The notes under the pieces were generated by a model. It saw only the letters and a program-made list of their open reading frames with translations, did not search any database and had not been told where the DNA came from. This document shows positions 9,227-20,061 of a DNA stretch of 64,000 bases, one piece after another (position 1 is the stretch's first letter; the number at the start of each line of letters is the position of its first letter). A program made the position numbers and the translations under genes. The DNA comes from Clostridium septicum (GTDB lineage Bacteria > Bacillota > Clostridia > Clostridiales > Clostridiaceae), in assembly GCF_003606265.1 (NCBI RefSeq), contig NZ_CP023671.1, forward strand, positions 1,984,001-2,048,000, written 5' to 3'.

Positions 9227-9253
9227 GTGGGAGGTAAAAACCGTTAACACCAC
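9227..9253 (+). promoter_or_regulatory. Putative L1-binding mRNA motif before rplA
   Basis: GTGGGAGGTAAAAACCGTTAACACCAC repeats the arrangement found before rplK: outer GTGG/CCAC stem, inner GGT/ACC stem, asymmetric loop. It ends six bases before the rplA Shine-Dalgarno, so protein binding could block initiation. Confidence 0.65.
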
Positions 9254-9267
9254 AAAGGAGGCTAATT

Positions 9268-9957
9268 ATGGGAAAGAATTATATTGAAAGTGCAAAATTA
9301 ATAGATAAGAACGTTCTATATACTCCATCAGAAGCTTTAGACCTAGCTGTTAAAACTGCAAAGGCTAAATTTGATGAAACTATAGAATTACACGTTAGAT
9401 TAGGGGTTGACCCAAGACATGCTGATCAACAAGTTAGAGGAGCAGTAGTTCTTCCTAACGGAACTGGTAAAACAGTAAGAGTATTAGTATTTGCTAAAGG
9501 CGAAAAGGCTAAAGAAGCTCAAGAAGCTGGAGCAGATTTCGTTGGAGCTGAAGATTTAGTTCAAAAGATCCAAAGCGAAAACTGGTTCGACTATGATGTA
9601 GTTGTTGCTACACCAGATATGATGGGTGTAGTTGGTAGAATTGGTAGAGTTTTAGGACCTAAAGGATTAATGCCAAACCCAAAATCAGGTACAGTTACAT
9701 TTGATGTTGCTAAGGCAATAGCTGAAATAAAAGCTGGTAAGGTAGAATACAGAGTAGATAAAACTGCTATCGTTCACTGCCCAATTGGTAAGAAGTCATT
9801 TGGAGTTGAAAAATTACAACAAAACTTCCAAGCTTTAATGGATGCTTTAATCAAGGCTAAGCCAGCAGCTGCTAAGGGACAATACGTTAAATCAGTATCA
9901 GTTTCAAGCACAATGGGACCTGGAGCAAAAGTTAACCCAACAAAAGTTTTAGATTAG
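9268..9957 (+). CDS. rplA: 50S ribosomal protein L1
   Basis: Binds the L1 stalk of 23S rRNA and is a translational repressor of its own operon in several bacteria. 229 residues, with conserved [15 protein letters not shown] in the middle and the C-terminal [17 protein letters not shown] is eight bases from ATG 9268. The next transcript's promoter begins three bases after the stop codon. Confidence 0.98.
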   Translation: MGKNYIESAKLIDKNVLYTPSEALDLAVKTAKAKFDETIELHVRLGVDPRHADQQVRGAVVLPNGTGKTVRVLVFAKGEKAKEAQEAGADFVGAEDLVQKIQSENWFDYDVVVATPDMMGVVGRIGRVLGPKGLMPNPKSGTVTFDVAKAIAEIKAGKVEYRVDKTAIVHCPIGKKSFGVEKLQQNFQALMDALIKAKPAAAKGQYVKSVSVSSTMGPGAKVNPTKVLD

Positions 9958-9959
9958 TA

Positions 9960-9988
9960 TTGACATCATAGAATTTATGTAATATAAT
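9960..9988 (+). promoter_or_regulatory. Consensus promoter of rplJ-rplL
   Basis: TTGACA (9960-9965), exactly 17 bases, then TATAAT (9983-9988). Both hexamers match the consensus fully, in keeping with strong expression of the stalk proteins. Confidence 0.9.
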
Positions 9989-9994
9989 AAGTTC

Positions 9995-10165
9995 TGTTGT
10001 AAAAGAGAATACTGTTTCCAAAGACAGTAGGTGCCGAAAGGTTTAAAATAATTGCCTACCTAGGAATACCGAGGTTTGTAATTATTGGTCTTCCTACGTC
10101 GATGGGAAGGCCTTTCTTAATATAAAATTGCAGTTTAAAAACTGTGAGGAGGTGGACACACAGTA
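9995..10165 (+). promoter_or_regulatory. L10-type leader with attenuator
   Basis: A structured leader of about 170 bases before rplJ. GTAGGTGCC...GGCCTACC-like paired segments lie at about 10027-10062. GGTCTTCC (10087-10094) pairs with GGGAAGGCC (10104-10112), followed by TTTCTT (10113-10117), forming a terminator-like hairpin. Such L10 leaders are bound by the L10-L12 complex in Firmicutes, which here would favour termination or repress translation. Confidence 0.8.
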
Positions 10166-10669
10166 ATGAACAAGAATAGACAAATAAAAGAAGCTAAAGT
10201 AGCTGAAATTAAAGAAAAACTTGAAAAAGCTCAAGCAGTAGTTTTAGCTGACTATCAAGGTTTAACAGTTGAAGAAGATACAGCTTTAAGAAAATCTTTA
10301 AGAGAAGCTGGTGTTGAATACAAAGTTTATAAGAATAGCTTAGTGACATTAGCTGCTAAGGAATTAGGAATAAACGGTGTAGAAGAATATTTAGCAGGAC
10401 CAGTTTCAATAGCATTCGGATACGAAGATGCTACAGCTCCTGCAAGAGTGTTACACACATTTGCTAAGGATCATAAGAAATTAGAGCTAAAAGCTGGTAT
10501 AGTAGAAGGAACTATCTACAATAAGGCAGAAGTTGAACAACTTGCTACAATACCACCAAAAGAAGTTCTTATTGCAAAACTTCTTGGAAGCTTCAAGGCT
10601 CCATTATCAAACCTTGCATACTTATTAAATGCAATTAAAGAAAAAAAAGAATCAGAATCAGCTGAATAA
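10166..10669 (+). CDS. rplJ: 50S ribosomal protein L10
   Basis: Anchors L7/L12 dimers on the ribosomal stalk. 167 residues, typical size. The N-terminal rRNA-binding domain includes [20 protein letters not shown] and the C-terminal helix binds L12 (about residues 135-160). AGGAGGTG precedes ATG 10166. It sits behind its own consensus promoter and structured leader and is followed by rplL after 33 bases. Confidence 0.98.
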   Translation: MNKNRQIKEAKVAEIKEKLEKAQAVVLADYQGLTVEEDTALRKSLREAGVEYKVYKNSLVTLAAKELGINGVEEYLAGPVSIAFGYEDATAPARVLHTFAKDHKKLELKAGIVEGTIYNKAEVEQLATIPPKEVLIAKLLGSFKAPLSNLAYLLNAIKEKKESESAE

Positions 10670-10702
10670 TAACTGATTAAAAAATTTGGAGGTGCAATTA
10701 TA

Positions 10703-11071
10703 ATGACAAGAGAAGATATAATTCAAGCTATTAAAGAAATGAGCGTTTTAGATTTAAATGAATTAGTAAAAGCTTGCGAAGAGGAATTCGGAGTAAGCGC
10801 TGCTGCTCCAGTAGCAGTTGCAGGTGGTGCAGTTGCAGGTGGTGCTGCTGCTGAAGAAAAGACTGAATTTGATGTAATATTAGCTAATGCTGGTGGACAA
10901 AAAATAAAGGTTATCAAAGTAGTTAGAGAATTAACTGGATTAGGATTAAAAGAAGCTAAGGAAATAGTTGATGGAGCTCCTAAGACACTTAAGGAAGCTG
11001 TATCAAAAGAAGATGCTGAAGACATGAAAGCTAAATTAGCTGAAGTTGGAGCAGAAGTAGAAATTAAGTAA
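10703..11071 (+). CDS. rplL: 50S ribosomal protein L7/L12
   Basis: Multicopy stalk protein that recruits translation GTPases. 122 residues: N-terminal dimerisation helix (1-30), an alanine/glycine/valine-rich hinge (about 33-51), and a C-terminal domain with [27 protein letters not shown] is well placed before ATG 10703. A terminator hairpin follows after 15 bases. Confidence 0.98.
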   Translation: MTREDIIQAIKEMSVLDLNELVKACEEEFGVSAAAPVAVAGGAVAGGAAAEEKTEFDVILANAGGQKIKVIKVVRELTGLGLKEAKEIVDGAPKTLKEAVSKEDAEDMKAKLAEVGAEVEIK

Positions 11072-11085
11072 TTTCAACTTTATAT

Positions 11086-11112
11086 AAAAAGGTGCTGTAA
11101 TGGCACCTTTTT
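11086..11112 (+). terminator. Intrinsic terminator after rplL
   Basis: AAAAAGGTGC pairs with GCACCTTTTT around a short loop, with the T tract at 11108-11112. It separates rplJL from rpoBC, or at least attenuates read-through. Confidence 0.8.
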
Positions 11113-11238
11113 AATTGCCTAAATGAAGCTATATAAAATATCAAATTCCTGGGATACTTTATATAGTTTTATATATATTGTTTTTCATATAAGGAAATTA
11201 AATTATACTAAAAAAGAAATGAAACAAATAATAAATTA

Positions 11239-11267
11239 TTGACAATGTAAAACAATTATGATACTAT
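11239..11267 (+). promoter_or_regulatory. Promoter of rpoB-rpoC
   Basis: TTGACA (11239-11244), 17 bases, TACTAT (11262-11267). It lies in the 360-base gap between rplL and rpoB and would give a leader of about 155 bases. Confidence 0.8.
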
Positions 11268-11274
11268 CATAAAA

Positions 11275-11431
11275 TGTACTATTCAATATGGATAAGTATA
11301 TATTCATGTTGAGACTGTGTATAATCAAGAAAAGAAGTGGTTATACTAATAAGTGATGCTGTCCGAAAGTATAAGTCCTTAGGGAAAGTATGCTTTTGGT
11401 TATTTTAGTTTTATACAAGGGGTGAAAATTC
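11275..11431 (+). promoter_or_regulatory. Untranslated leader of rpoB
   Basis: About 155 bases without an open reading frame. GTATAATC (11319-11326) can pair with GGTTATAC (11339-11346, one G-U pair). I recognise no known leader class. Possible regulation is inferred only from length and structure. Confidence 0.35.
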
Positions 11432-14400
11432 ATGGTACATCCTGTCCAAGTTGGAAAAAGAACTAGAATGAGTTTTGGTAAAGTTAAAGACGTAACTGAA
11501 ATGCCAAATCTTATTGAAGTGCAATTAGACTCTTATCAGTGGTTTTTAAAGGAAGGACTTCATGAAGTATTTGATGATGTAAATCCTATAACAAACTTCA
11601 CTGGAAATCTAGTGCTTGAATTTGTTGATTACAAACTTGATATGGAGAATATTAAGTATTCAGTGGAAGAGTGTAAGGAAAGAGACGCTACTTATGCTGC
11701 ACCACTAAAGGTTTCAGTGAGATTACAAAATAATGAAACTGGAGAAATTAAAGAACAAGAAGTGTTTATGGGTGATTTCCCACTAATGACTGAACAAGGA
11801 ACTTTCATCATAAATGGTGCTGAGAGAGTAATTGTTAGCCAATTAGTAAGATCACCAGGTGTTTATTACAATTATAGTGTTGACAAGACTGGTAAAAAGT
11901 TATATTCATCAACTGTAATACCAAATAGAGGTGCTTGGTTAGAATATGAAACAGATTCTAATGATATTATCTATGTAAGAATAGATAAAACAAGAAAGCT
12001 TCCAATATCTATATTAGGAAGAGCGATGGGCCTTGGAAGTGATCAAGAACTTCTGGAATATTTTGGAGAAGATGAAAGATTTAAGGCTACAATAGAAAAG
12101 GATAATACAAAGACTAAAGAAGAAGCTTTATTAGAAATATATAAGAGATTAAGACCAGGTGAACCACCTACAGTTGATAGTGCGATATCTCTTATAGATT
12201 CATTATTCTTTGATGCAAAGAGATATGACTTATCAAGAGTTGGAAGATATAAGTTTAACAAGAAATTAGCACTAAACTTAAGACTTGTTAATCAAGTAGC
12301 TGCTGAAGATGTAGTTAATCCACAAACTGGAGAAATTATAGTTGAGCAAGGTCAAAAGATTAGCAGAAATAAAGCTGAAGAAATTCAAAATGTAGGTATT
12401 AATTCAGTAGATATTTTAGTGGAAGATAGAGTGGTAAGAGTAATAGGTAACCATTTTGTTGATATTACTAAACATGTTTCATTTAATATTGATGAATTAA
12501 ATATCAGAGAATTAGTTCATTATCCTACTTTAAAAGAAATATTAGATAATTATGATGATGAAGCAACTATAAAGGAAGAAATTAAAAGAAACATAAATAG
12601 ATTAATTCCTAAGCATATTATAAGAGAAGATATTTTTGCTACAATTAGCTACGAATTAGGATTACCTTACGAAGTAGGATATGTAGATGATATTGATCAC
12701 TTAGGAAATAGAAGATTAAGATCTGTTGGAGAATTATTACAAAATCAATTTAGAATTGGTTTATCAAGAATGGAAAGAGTAGTTAAGGAAAGAATGACTA
12801 TTCAAGACCAAGAAGCAATAACTCCTCAAATGTTAATTAACATCAGACCAGTTGCAGCAGCTATTAAAGAATTCTTTGGTAGTTCACAATTGTCACAATT
12901 CATGGATCAAACAAATCCATTATCAGAATTAACACATAAGAGAAGATTATCTGCCTTAGGACCAGGGGGTCTTTCAAGAGAAAGAGCCGGTTTCGAAGTA
13001 AGAGACGTTCACCATTCACATTATGGTAGGATGTGTCCTATAGAAACACCAGAAGGTCCTAATATAGGGTTAATTAACTCGCTTGCAACATATGCAAAGG
13101 TTAATGAATATGGATTTATGGAAACTCCATATAGAGTTATAGATAAAGAAACAGGTATCATTACGGATGAAATTAGATACTTTACTGCAGATGAAGAAGA
13201 TTTATATCTAGTAGCTCAAGCTAAAGAACCTATTAATGAAAACAGAAACTTCGTTGATAGCAGAGTTACAGTAAGATATAAGCATGAAGTATTAGTTGTT
13301 AATGCTGAAGAAGTAGATTTAATTGATGTTTCACCAAGACAAATTGTTTCAGTAGCTACAGCTATGATACCTTTCCTTGAAAATGATGATGCATCTAGAG
13401 CACTGATGGGTTCAAACATGCAACGTCAAGCAGTTCCACTATTAAAGCCACAAGCACCAATAGTAGGTACTGGTATAGAATTTAAAGCAGCTGTAGATTC
13501 AGGGGTTCTTCCAAAGGCTAAGAATGCTGGTACAGTTGTTTATGTAAGTGCAAGTGAAATAAGAATAAAAAGAGATATAGATGGTGGTATAGATACTTAT
13601 AAGCTTCTAAAATTCAAGAGAAGTAACCAAGGTACTTGTATCAACCAAAGACCATTAGTTGATAAAGGTGAAATAGTATTTAAAAACCAAGTATTAGCTG
13701 ATGGACCATCAACTGATTTAGGAGAAATTTCATTAGGTAAAAACATCAGAATGGGCTTTATAACTTGGGAAGGTTATAACTATGAAGATGCGATGTTAAT
13801 TTCAGAAGAATTAGTTAGAGAAGATGTATTTACTTCAATTCATATAGAAGAATATGAATGTGAAGCTAGAGATACAAAGTTAGGACCGGAAGAAATAACT
13901 AGAGATATTCCTAATGTAAGCGAAGATGCATTAAAGGATATTGATGATAGAGGAATAATCAGAATCGGTGCTGAAGTTAGATCAGGAGATATACTTGTTG
14001 GTAAGGTAACACCTAAGGGTGAAACTGAATTAACTGCTGAAGAAAGATTATTAAGAGCTATTTTCGGAGAAAAGGCTAGAGAAGTTAGAGATACATCACT
14101 AAGAGTTCCTCATGGTGAAGCTGGAATAATAGTAGACGTTAAAGTGTTTACTAGAGAAAACGGCGATGAATTAAATCCAGGAGTAAATGAATTAGTAAGA
14201 TGTTATATAGCTCAAAAGAGAAAAATATCTGTAGGGGATAAAATGGCAGGACGTCATGGTAACAAAGGGGTTATCTCAAGGGTATTACCAGAAGAAGATA
14301 TGCCATTCTTACCAGATGGTAGACCACTACAAATATGCTTAAATCCACTAGGGGTTCCATCTCGTATGAATATAGGTCAGGTTCTTGAAGTTCACTTAGG

Positions 14401-15142
14401 TTGGGCTGCAAGTCAACTAGGTTGGCACATAGCTACACCAGTATTTGATGGAGCAACAGAAAATGATATAGAAGAATGTCTTGAAAAAGCTGGATATAAT
14501 GCTAATGGAAAAACAGTATTATATGATGGTAGAACAGGTGAGGCGTTTGATAACCTTGTTACAGTAGGTATAATGTATATCTTGAAACTTGCCCATTTAG
14601 TTGATGATAAGATTCATGCTAGATCAACAGGTCCATACTCACTAGTAACTCAACAACCACTTGGAGGTAAAGCTCAATTCGGTGGTCAAAGATTTGGTGA
14701 AATGGAAGTTTGGGCATTAGAAGCATATGGTGCAGCGCACACATTACAAGAAATACTAACTGTTAAGTCAGATGATGTTGTTGGTAGAGTAAAAACATAT
14801 GAAGCTATAGTTAAGGGTGAAAATATTCCTGAACCAGGAGTTCCAGAATCATTCAAGGTTCTAATTAAAGAACTTCAAGCTTTATGTTTAGATGTTAGAG
14901 TATTAAATGATGAAAATCAAGAAGTTAGATTAAAAGAATTTGCTGAGGAAGATATGGCAGATTTAGAAGTTAACATAGAAGGTACAGAAGAACTAGTAAC
15001 AAATGAAGGTTCAAACGGAGATGATAGTTATACTATTGTTGAAGAAGAAATGGAAGAAGAAGTTGAATTTGAAAACTTCCCGTTAGATGGTTTCCATGAA
15101 GAAGAATTAGAACTTGATGATTTTGTAAATGATGAACACTAA
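11432..15142 (+). CDS. rpoB: DNA-directed RNA polymerase subunit beta
   Basis: Catalytic-core subunit of RNA polymerase. 1236 residues. The rifampicin-binding cluster reads wild type ([20 protein letters not shown]), followed by [18 protein letters not shown]. The conserved [10 protein letters not shown] and C-terminal [18 protein letters not shown] clamp segments are present. The last about 60 residues are strongly acidic, as in other clostridia. AAGGGGTG precedes ATG 11432. rpoC follows after 21 bases in the same operon. Confidence 0.99.
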   Translation: MVHPVQVGKRTRMSFGKVKDVTEMPNLIEVQLDSYQWFLKEGLHEVFDDVNPITNFTGNLVLEFVDYKLDMENIKYSVEECKERDATYAAPLKVSVRLQNNETGEIKEQEVFMGDFPLMTEQGTFIINGAERVIVSQLVRSPGVYYNYSVDKTGKKLYSSTVIPNRGAWLEYETDSNDIIYVRIDKTRKLPISILGRAMGLGSDQELLEYFGEDERFKATIEKDNTKTKEEALLEIYKRLRPGEPPTVDSAISLIDSLFFDAKRYDLSRVGRYKFNKKLALNLRLVNQVAAEDVVNPQTGEIIVEQGQKISRNKAEEIQNVGINSVDILVEDRVVRVIGNHFVDITKHVSFNIDELNIRELVHYPTLKEILDNYDDEATIKEEIKRNINRLIPKHIIREDIFATISYELGLPYEVGYVDDIDHLGNRRLRSVGELLQNQFRIGLSRMERVVKERMTIQDQEAITPQMLINIRPVAAAIKEFFGSSQLSQFMDQTNPLSELTHKRRLSALGPGGLSRERAGFEVRDVHHSHYGRMCPIETPEGPNIGLINSLATYAKVNEYGFMETPYRVIDKETGIITDEIRYFTADEEDLYLVAQAKEPINENRNFVDSRVTVRYKHEVLVVNAEEVDLIDVSPRQIVSVATAMIPFLENDDASRALMGSNMQRQAVPLLKPQAPIVGTGIEFKAAVDSGVLPKAKNAGTVVYVSASEIRIKRDIDGGIDTYKLLKFKRSNQGTCINQRPLVDKGEIVFKNQVLADGPSTDLGEISLGKNIRMGFITWEGYNYEDAMLISEELVREDVFTSIHIEEYECEARDTKLGPEEITRDIPNVSEDALKDIDDRGIIRIGAEVRSGDILVGKVTPKGETELTAEERLLRAIFGEKAREVRDTSLRVPHGEAGIIVDVKVFTRENGDELNPGVNELVRCYIAQKRKISVGDKMAGRHGNKGVISRVLPEEDMPFLPDGRPLQICLNPLGVPSRMNIGQVLEVHLGWAASQLGWHIATPVFDGATENDIEECLEKAGYNANGKTVLYDGRTGEAFDNLVTVGIMYILKLAHLVDDKIHARSTGPYSLVTQQPLGGKAQFGGQRFGEMEVWALEAYGAAHTLQEILTVKSDDVVGRVKTYEAIVKGENIPEPGVPESFKVLIKELQALCLDVRVLNDENQEVRLKEFAEEDMADLEVNIEGTEELVTNEGSNGDDSYTIVEEEMEEEVEFENFPLDGFHEEELELDDFVNDEH

Positions 15143-15163
15143 ATTTGAAGGGAGGATATACCC

Positions 15164-18100
15164 TTGTTTGAATTGAATAATTTTGATGCTATCCAAATAG
15201 GGCTTGCTTCACCTGGCCAAATTAGAGAATGGTCAAGAGGAGAAGTTAAGAAACCTGAAACTATAAATTATAGAACTTTAAAACCAGAAAGAGATGGTTT
15301 GTTCTGCGAAAGAATATTCGGACCTATTAAAGACTGGGAATGTCATTGTGGAAAATATAAGAGAGTTAGATATAAGGGCATAGTTTGTGACAGATGTGGA
15401 GTTGAAGTTACAAAAGCCAAAGTAAGAAGAGAAAGAATGGGGCATATTGAGTTAGCTGCCCCTGTATCTCACATTTGGTACTTTAAAGGTATTCCATCAA
15501 GAATGGGATTACTTATGGATATGTCACCAAGAGCTTTAGAAAAAGTATTATACTTTGCATCTTATATTGTTATTGACCCTAAAGAAACACCATTATTAAA
15601 GAAACAACTTTTAAATGAAAAAGAATATAGAGAAGCTGTTGATAAATATGGTGATGAAAGCTTCGTTGCTGGAATGGGAGCGGAAGCTATTCAAGAACTA
15701 CTTGGAGAAATTGATTTAGAAGGTCAATCAAAAGATCTTAAAGAAGAATTAAAAACAAGTACAGGTCAAAAGAAAGTAAGGATTATAAGAAGATTAGAAG
15801 TTGTTGAGTCATTTAGAAAATCAGGAAATGATCCTAAATGGATGATTATAAATGTAATTCCTGTAATTCCACCAGATTTAAGACCAATGGTTCAATTAGA
15901 TGGAGGAAGATTTGCGACTTCAGATTTAAATGATTTATATAGAAGAGTTATTAATAGAAATAACAGATTAAAGAAGCTTTTAGATTTAGGAGCTCCAGAT
16001 ATAATCGTTAGAAATGAAAAGAGAATGCTACAAGAAGCGGTAGATGCTCTTATAGATAATGGTAGAAGAGGAAGACCTGTTACAGGTCCGGGAAATAGAC
16101 CTCTTAAATCTCTTTCAGATATGCTTAAAGGTAAACAAGGTAGATTTAGACAAAACTTACTTGGTAAGAGAGTTGACTATTCTGGTAGATCAGTTATAGT
16201 AGTTGGACCAGAATTGAAAATGTATCAATGTGGTCTTCCAAAGGAAATGGCTTTAGAGTTATTTAAGCCATTTGTAATGAAGAAATTAGTAGAAGATGGT
16301 GTGGCACATAACATTAAGAGCGCAAAGAGAATGGTTGAAAGAGTAAATGGTCAAGTATGGGATATACTTGAAGAAGTTATTGCAGATCATCCAGTTTTAT
16401 TAAACCGTGCACCTACTCTACACAGACTTGGTATTCAAGCTTTCCAACCAGTACTTGTTGAAGGTAGAGCTATTAAGTTACATCCATTAGTATGTACAGC
16501 ATATAACGCTGACTTTGATGGTGACCAAATGGCTGTTCACGTACCTTTATCAGTAGAGGCACAAGCAGAAGCTAGATTCTTAATGCTTGCAGCAGGAAAC
16601 ATAATGAAGCCTTCAGATGGTAAGCCAGTTTGTGTACCAACACAGGATATGGTTCTAGGTTCATATTATCTGACTATGGATAAAGATGGAGCTAAAGGAG
16701 AAGGTAAAGTTTTTGCATCAAAGGATGAAGCTATTATGGCCTATGAAGTAGGAGCTATAGCTATTCATGCACAAATTGGTGTAAGAATGTTTAAAGAGAT
16801 TGATGGAGAAATTAAATCAGGAATAATCAAGACTACAGTAGGTAAGGTTATTTTTAATGAATCAATACCTCAAGATTTAGGCTTTGTAGATAGAAGTAAA
16901 GAAGAGGAAAAGTTTAACCTTGAAGTTGATTTCTTAATTACTAAGAAATCATTAGGTACAATAATAGATAAATGTTATGCAGTCCACGGACCAACTAACA
17001 CATCTATTATGCTAGATAAAATAAAAGCATTAGGATATCATTATTCATCTATTGGAGCGGTTACAGTAGCAGCATCAGATATGATAGTACCAGAAGCTAA
17101 GTATGATTTACTTAGAGATGCAGATGAAACTGTTAATAAGATCGAAAAGATGTATAAGAGAGGTTTCATATCTGAAGATGAAAGATATGAAAGAGTTATA
17201 GAAAAGTGGACTAAAACAACTGAAGAAGTTGCGGACGCATTGATGGATAGCTTGGACAAATTTAATCCAATATTCATGATGGCCGATTCAGGAGCCAGAG
17301 GATCTAAATCTCAAATTAAACAATTAGCTGGTATGAGAGGTCTTATGGCAAGTCCAACAGGTAAGATTATAGAGTTACCAATCAGAGCATCATTTAGAGA
17401 AGGTCTTGAAGTTTTAGAGTACTTTATATCTACTCACGGTGCTAGAAAAGGTAATGCCGATACAGCACTTAAGACTGCCGATTCAGGATATTTAACAAGA
17501 AGACTTGTTGACGTATCACAAGATGTTATCGTAAGAGAATTTGATTGCGGAACAAAAGAAGGTATATATGTATCTGAAATTAAAGAAGGAAATGAAGCTA
17601 TCGAAGGATTGGCTGAAAGACTTCATGGAAGATATACAGCTGAAGACATAATTCATCCAGAAACAGGAGAAGTTATGGTTCCAGTTGATGAATATATTAA
17701 TTTAGATATGGCAGAAAAAGTAGCTGCTACAGGAATTAAAAAAGTTAAAATCAGATCAGTATTTACATGTAGCTGTAAAGTTGGAGTTTGTTCTAAGTGT
17801 TATGGTATGAACATGGCTACTGCTCAAAAGATAAATATAGGTGAAGCTGTAGGTATAATAGCAGCACAATCTATCGGGGAACCAGGAACACAGCTTACAA
17901 TGAGAACATTCCATACAGGTGGAGTTGTTGGAGCAGATATCACTCAAGGTCTTCCTAGAGTTGAAGAATTATTTGAAGCTAGAAAACCAAAGGGATTAGC
18001 TATAGTAAGTGAAATTACTGGTACTGTAAGAATAGAAGAAACTAAAAAGAAGAGAACTGTATTTGTAATGTCAGCGGATGGTGAAGAACGTAGTTATGAA

Positions 18101-18694
18101 ATACCATTCGGATCTAGATTAAAGGTTACAGATAATGATGAAATAGAAGCTGGAGATGAAATTACAGAAGGTTCAGTAAACCCTCATGATATAATGGCGA
18201 TAAAGGGTGTAGATGGAGCTAGAAGATACTTACTTTCAGAAGTTCAAAAAGTTTATAGACTTCAAGGGGTTGATATCAATGATAAGCACTTAGAAGTTGT
18301 TGTTAGACAAATGACAAGAAAAGTAAAGGTATCTGATTCAGGAGATACAGAATTATTACCAGGAACAATGATAGATATGTTCGATTTCAATGAGGAAAAT
18401 GCTAGAGTGAGAGAATTCGGTGGAGAAGAAGCTAAAGGAGAAATGGCATTATTAGGTATTACTAAAGCTGCCTTAGCTACAGATAGTTTCTTATCAGCTG
18501 CATCATTCCAAGAAACAACAAGAGTTCTTACTGAAGCTGCTATTAAGGGTAAAGTTGATCCATTAATAGGATTAAAAGAAAATGTAATTATTGGTAAACT
18601 TATACCAGCAGGAACAGGTATGATGAAATATAGATCAGTAAAATTAGATGTAGAAGATGTTGAAGAAGAAGAAGTAATAAATATGGCAGAATAA
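15164..18694 (+). CDS. rpoC: DNA-directed RNA polymerase subunit beta'
   Basis: Second large subunit of the polymerase. 1176 residues from a TTG start, with GGGAGGATA upstream. The N-terminal zinc site is CHCGKYKR...CDRCG, the catalytic magnesium motif is [12 protein letters not shown], and the second zinc site is [11 protein letters not shown]. The trigger-loop/bridge region ([17 protein letters not shown]) is intact. Cotranscribed with rpoB. A new consensus-like promoter starts 15 bases after the stop. Confidence 0.99.
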   Translation: MFELNNFDAIQIGLASPGQIREWSRGEVKKPETINYRTLKPERDGLFCERIFGPIKDWECHCGKYKRVRYKGIVCDRCGVEVTKAKVRRERMGHIELAAPVSHIWYFKGIPSRMGLLMDMSPRALEKVLYFASYIVIDPKETPLLKKQLLNEKEYREAVDKYGDESFVAGMGAEAIQELLGEIDLEGQSKDLKEELKTSTGQKKVRIIRRLEVVESFRKSGNDPKWMIINVIPVIPPDLRPMVQLDGGRFATSDLNDLYRRVINRNNRLKKLLDLGAPDIIVRNEKRMLQEAVDALIDNGRRGRPVTGPGNRPLKSLSDMLKGKQGRFRQNLLGKRVDYSGRSVIVVGPELKMYQCGLPKEMALELFKPFVMKKLVEDGVAHNIKSAKRMVERVNGQVWDILEEVIADHPVLLNRAPTLHRLGIQAFQPVLVEGRAIKLHPLVCTAYNADFDGDQMAVHVPLSVEAQAEARFLMLAAGNIMKPSDGKPVCVPTQDMVLGSYYLTMDKDGAKGEGKVFASKDEAIMAYEVGAIAIHAQIGVRMFKEIDGEIKSGIIKTTVGKVIFNESIPQDLGFVDRSKEEEKFNLEVDFLITKKSLGTIIDKCYAVHGPTNTSIMLDKIKALGYHYSSIGAVTVAASDMIVPEAKYDLLRDADETVNKIEKMYKRGFISEDERYERVIEKWTKTTEEVADALMDSLDKFNPIFMMADSGARGSKSQIKQLAGMRGLMASPTGKIIELPIRASFREGLEVLEYFISTHGARKGNADTALKTADSGYLTRRLVDVSQDVIVREFDCGTKEGIYVSEIKEGNEAIEGLAERLHGRYTAEDIIHPETGEVMVPVDEYINLDMAEKVAATGIKKVKIRSVFTCSCKVGVCSKCYGMNMATAQKINIGEAVGIIAAQSIGEPGTQLTMRTFHTGGVVGADITQGLPRVEELFEARKPKGLAIVSEITGTVRIEETKKKRTVFVMSADGEERSYEIPFGSRLKVTDNDEIEAGDEITEGSVNPHDIMAIKGVDGARRYLLSEVQKVYRLQGVDINDKHLEVVVRQMTRKVKVSDSGDTELLPGTMIDMFDFNEENARVREFGGEEAKGEMALLGITKAALATDSFLSAASFQETTRVLTEAAIKGKVDPLIGLKENVIIGKLIPAGTGMMKYRSVKLDVEDVEEEEVINMAE

Positions 18695-18709
18695 TACAGT
18701 TTAATTTTA

Positions 18710-18738
18710 TTGACATGTCTATTCGTAAATGATAAAAT
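18710..18738 (+). promoter_or_regulatory. Promoter of rpsL-rpsG-fusA
   Basis: TTGACA (18710-18715), 17 bases, TAAAAT (18733-18738). It gives an untranslated leader of nearly 250 bases before rpsL. Confidence 0.82.
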
Positions 18739-18790
18739 ACGAATTGTGTGATTTTTAAACTAAAATATATAGATATTGTTTATATGATTT

Positions 18791-18822
18791 ATAGAAGTAA
18801 AGTTAGTTAACTTTACTTCTAT
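18791..18822 (+). repeat. Perfect 14-bp hairpin in the rpsL leader
   Basis: ATAGAAGTAAAGTT (18791-18804) and its exact complement (18809-18822) flank the loop AGTT; the stem can extend by GATT/AATC around a bulged T. There is no T tract after it, so it is not a standard terminator. It lies downstream of the rpsL promoter and about 170 bases before the gene, whose remaining leader is A/T-rich without other features I can name. Confidence 0.75.
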
Positions 18823-18993
18823 AATCTTAATATATTTATGTGAAAAATTAAAAGAACACTAGACAATATTATTATTTAGTAAAATTGAAATACGTAACTA
18901 AATTTAGTATGTAGTTAATAATATGTACTGAATTTATAAAAAAGCTTTTATCTTAAATATTAAATAGATAAATAAATTTCAGGAGGTGAAATA

Positions 18994-19374
18994 ATGCCAA
19001 CTATAAGTCAATTAGTTAGAAAAGGCAGAAAAACTATTGTCAACAAGTCAACAGCACCAGCACTTAATGAGTGTCCACAAAGAAGAGGGGTTTGTACTGT
19101 TGTTAAAACAACAACTCCTAAAAAGCCTAACTCAGCGTTAAGAAAAATCGCAAGAGTAAGACTTACAAATGGATTCGAAGTAACTGCATATATTGGTGGT
19201 GTAGGACACAACTTACAAGAACATAGTGTTGTTCTTATAAGAGGTGGTAGAGTTAAGGACCTTCCTGGTGTTAGATACCATATCGTAAGAGGAGCACTAG
19301 ATTGTGCTGGAGTAGCTAACAGAATGCAAGGAAGATCAAAGTACGGTGCTAAGAAGCCGAAGGCAAAAAAGTAG
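18994..19374 (+). CDS. rpsL: 30S ribosomal protein S12
   Basis: Decoding-centre protein. 126 residues, with CPQRRGVCT, the [12 protein letters not shown] segment (streptomycin-determining lysine unchanged from the sensitive form), and the [10 protein letters not shown] motif. AGGAGGTG precedes ATG 18994. First gene of the str operon (rpsL-rpsG-fusA-tuf). Confidence 0.99.
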   Translation: MPTISQLVRKGRKTIVNKSTAPALNECPQRRGVCTVVKTTTPKKPNSALRKIARVRLTNGFEVTAYIGGVGHNLQEHSVVLIRGGRVKDLPGVRYHIVRGALDCAGVANRMQGRSKYGAKKPKAKK

Positions 19375-19387
19375 TTTAAACTACACC

Positions 19388-19454
19388 AGTGCTTGTCTTC
19401 AGCATTTACATAGATTTATAAATTAAGTTTATATAGATGAAGAGGCGAAGCACT
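19388..19454 (+). promoter_or_regulatory. Structured rpsL-rpsG intercistronic region (possible S7 control site)
   Basis: AGTGCTT (19388-19394) pairs with AAGCACT (19448-19454); inside it GTCTTC faces GAAGAG and an A/T-rich inner stem is possible. A second small hairpin (CGGTAA/TTACCG) lies at about 19457-19472. In E. coli S7 binds the rpsL-rpsG intercistronic mRNA to repress its own synthesis; this may be the equivalent. Confidence 0.5.
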
Positions 19455-19489
19455 TTACGGTAAAAATTACCGAGTACCAATGAACTTAA

Positions 19490-19987
<498 letters not shown>

Positions 19988-19992
19988 TAAAC

Positions 19993-20022
19993 AAACTGTT
20001 TTGGCTGTTGCCAAAACAGTTT
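19993..20022 (+). terminator. Perfect 13-bp hairpin between rpsG and fusA
   Basis: AAACTGTTTTGGC and its exact complement flank the loop TGTT. Only TTT and then G follow the descending arm, so termination would be partial; it may instead be an attenuator or processing site lowering fusA relative to rpsG. Confidence 0.55.
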
Positions 20023-20061
20023 TGTCGAATTTAAAATTACTCATTGAGAGGAGGAAACATA

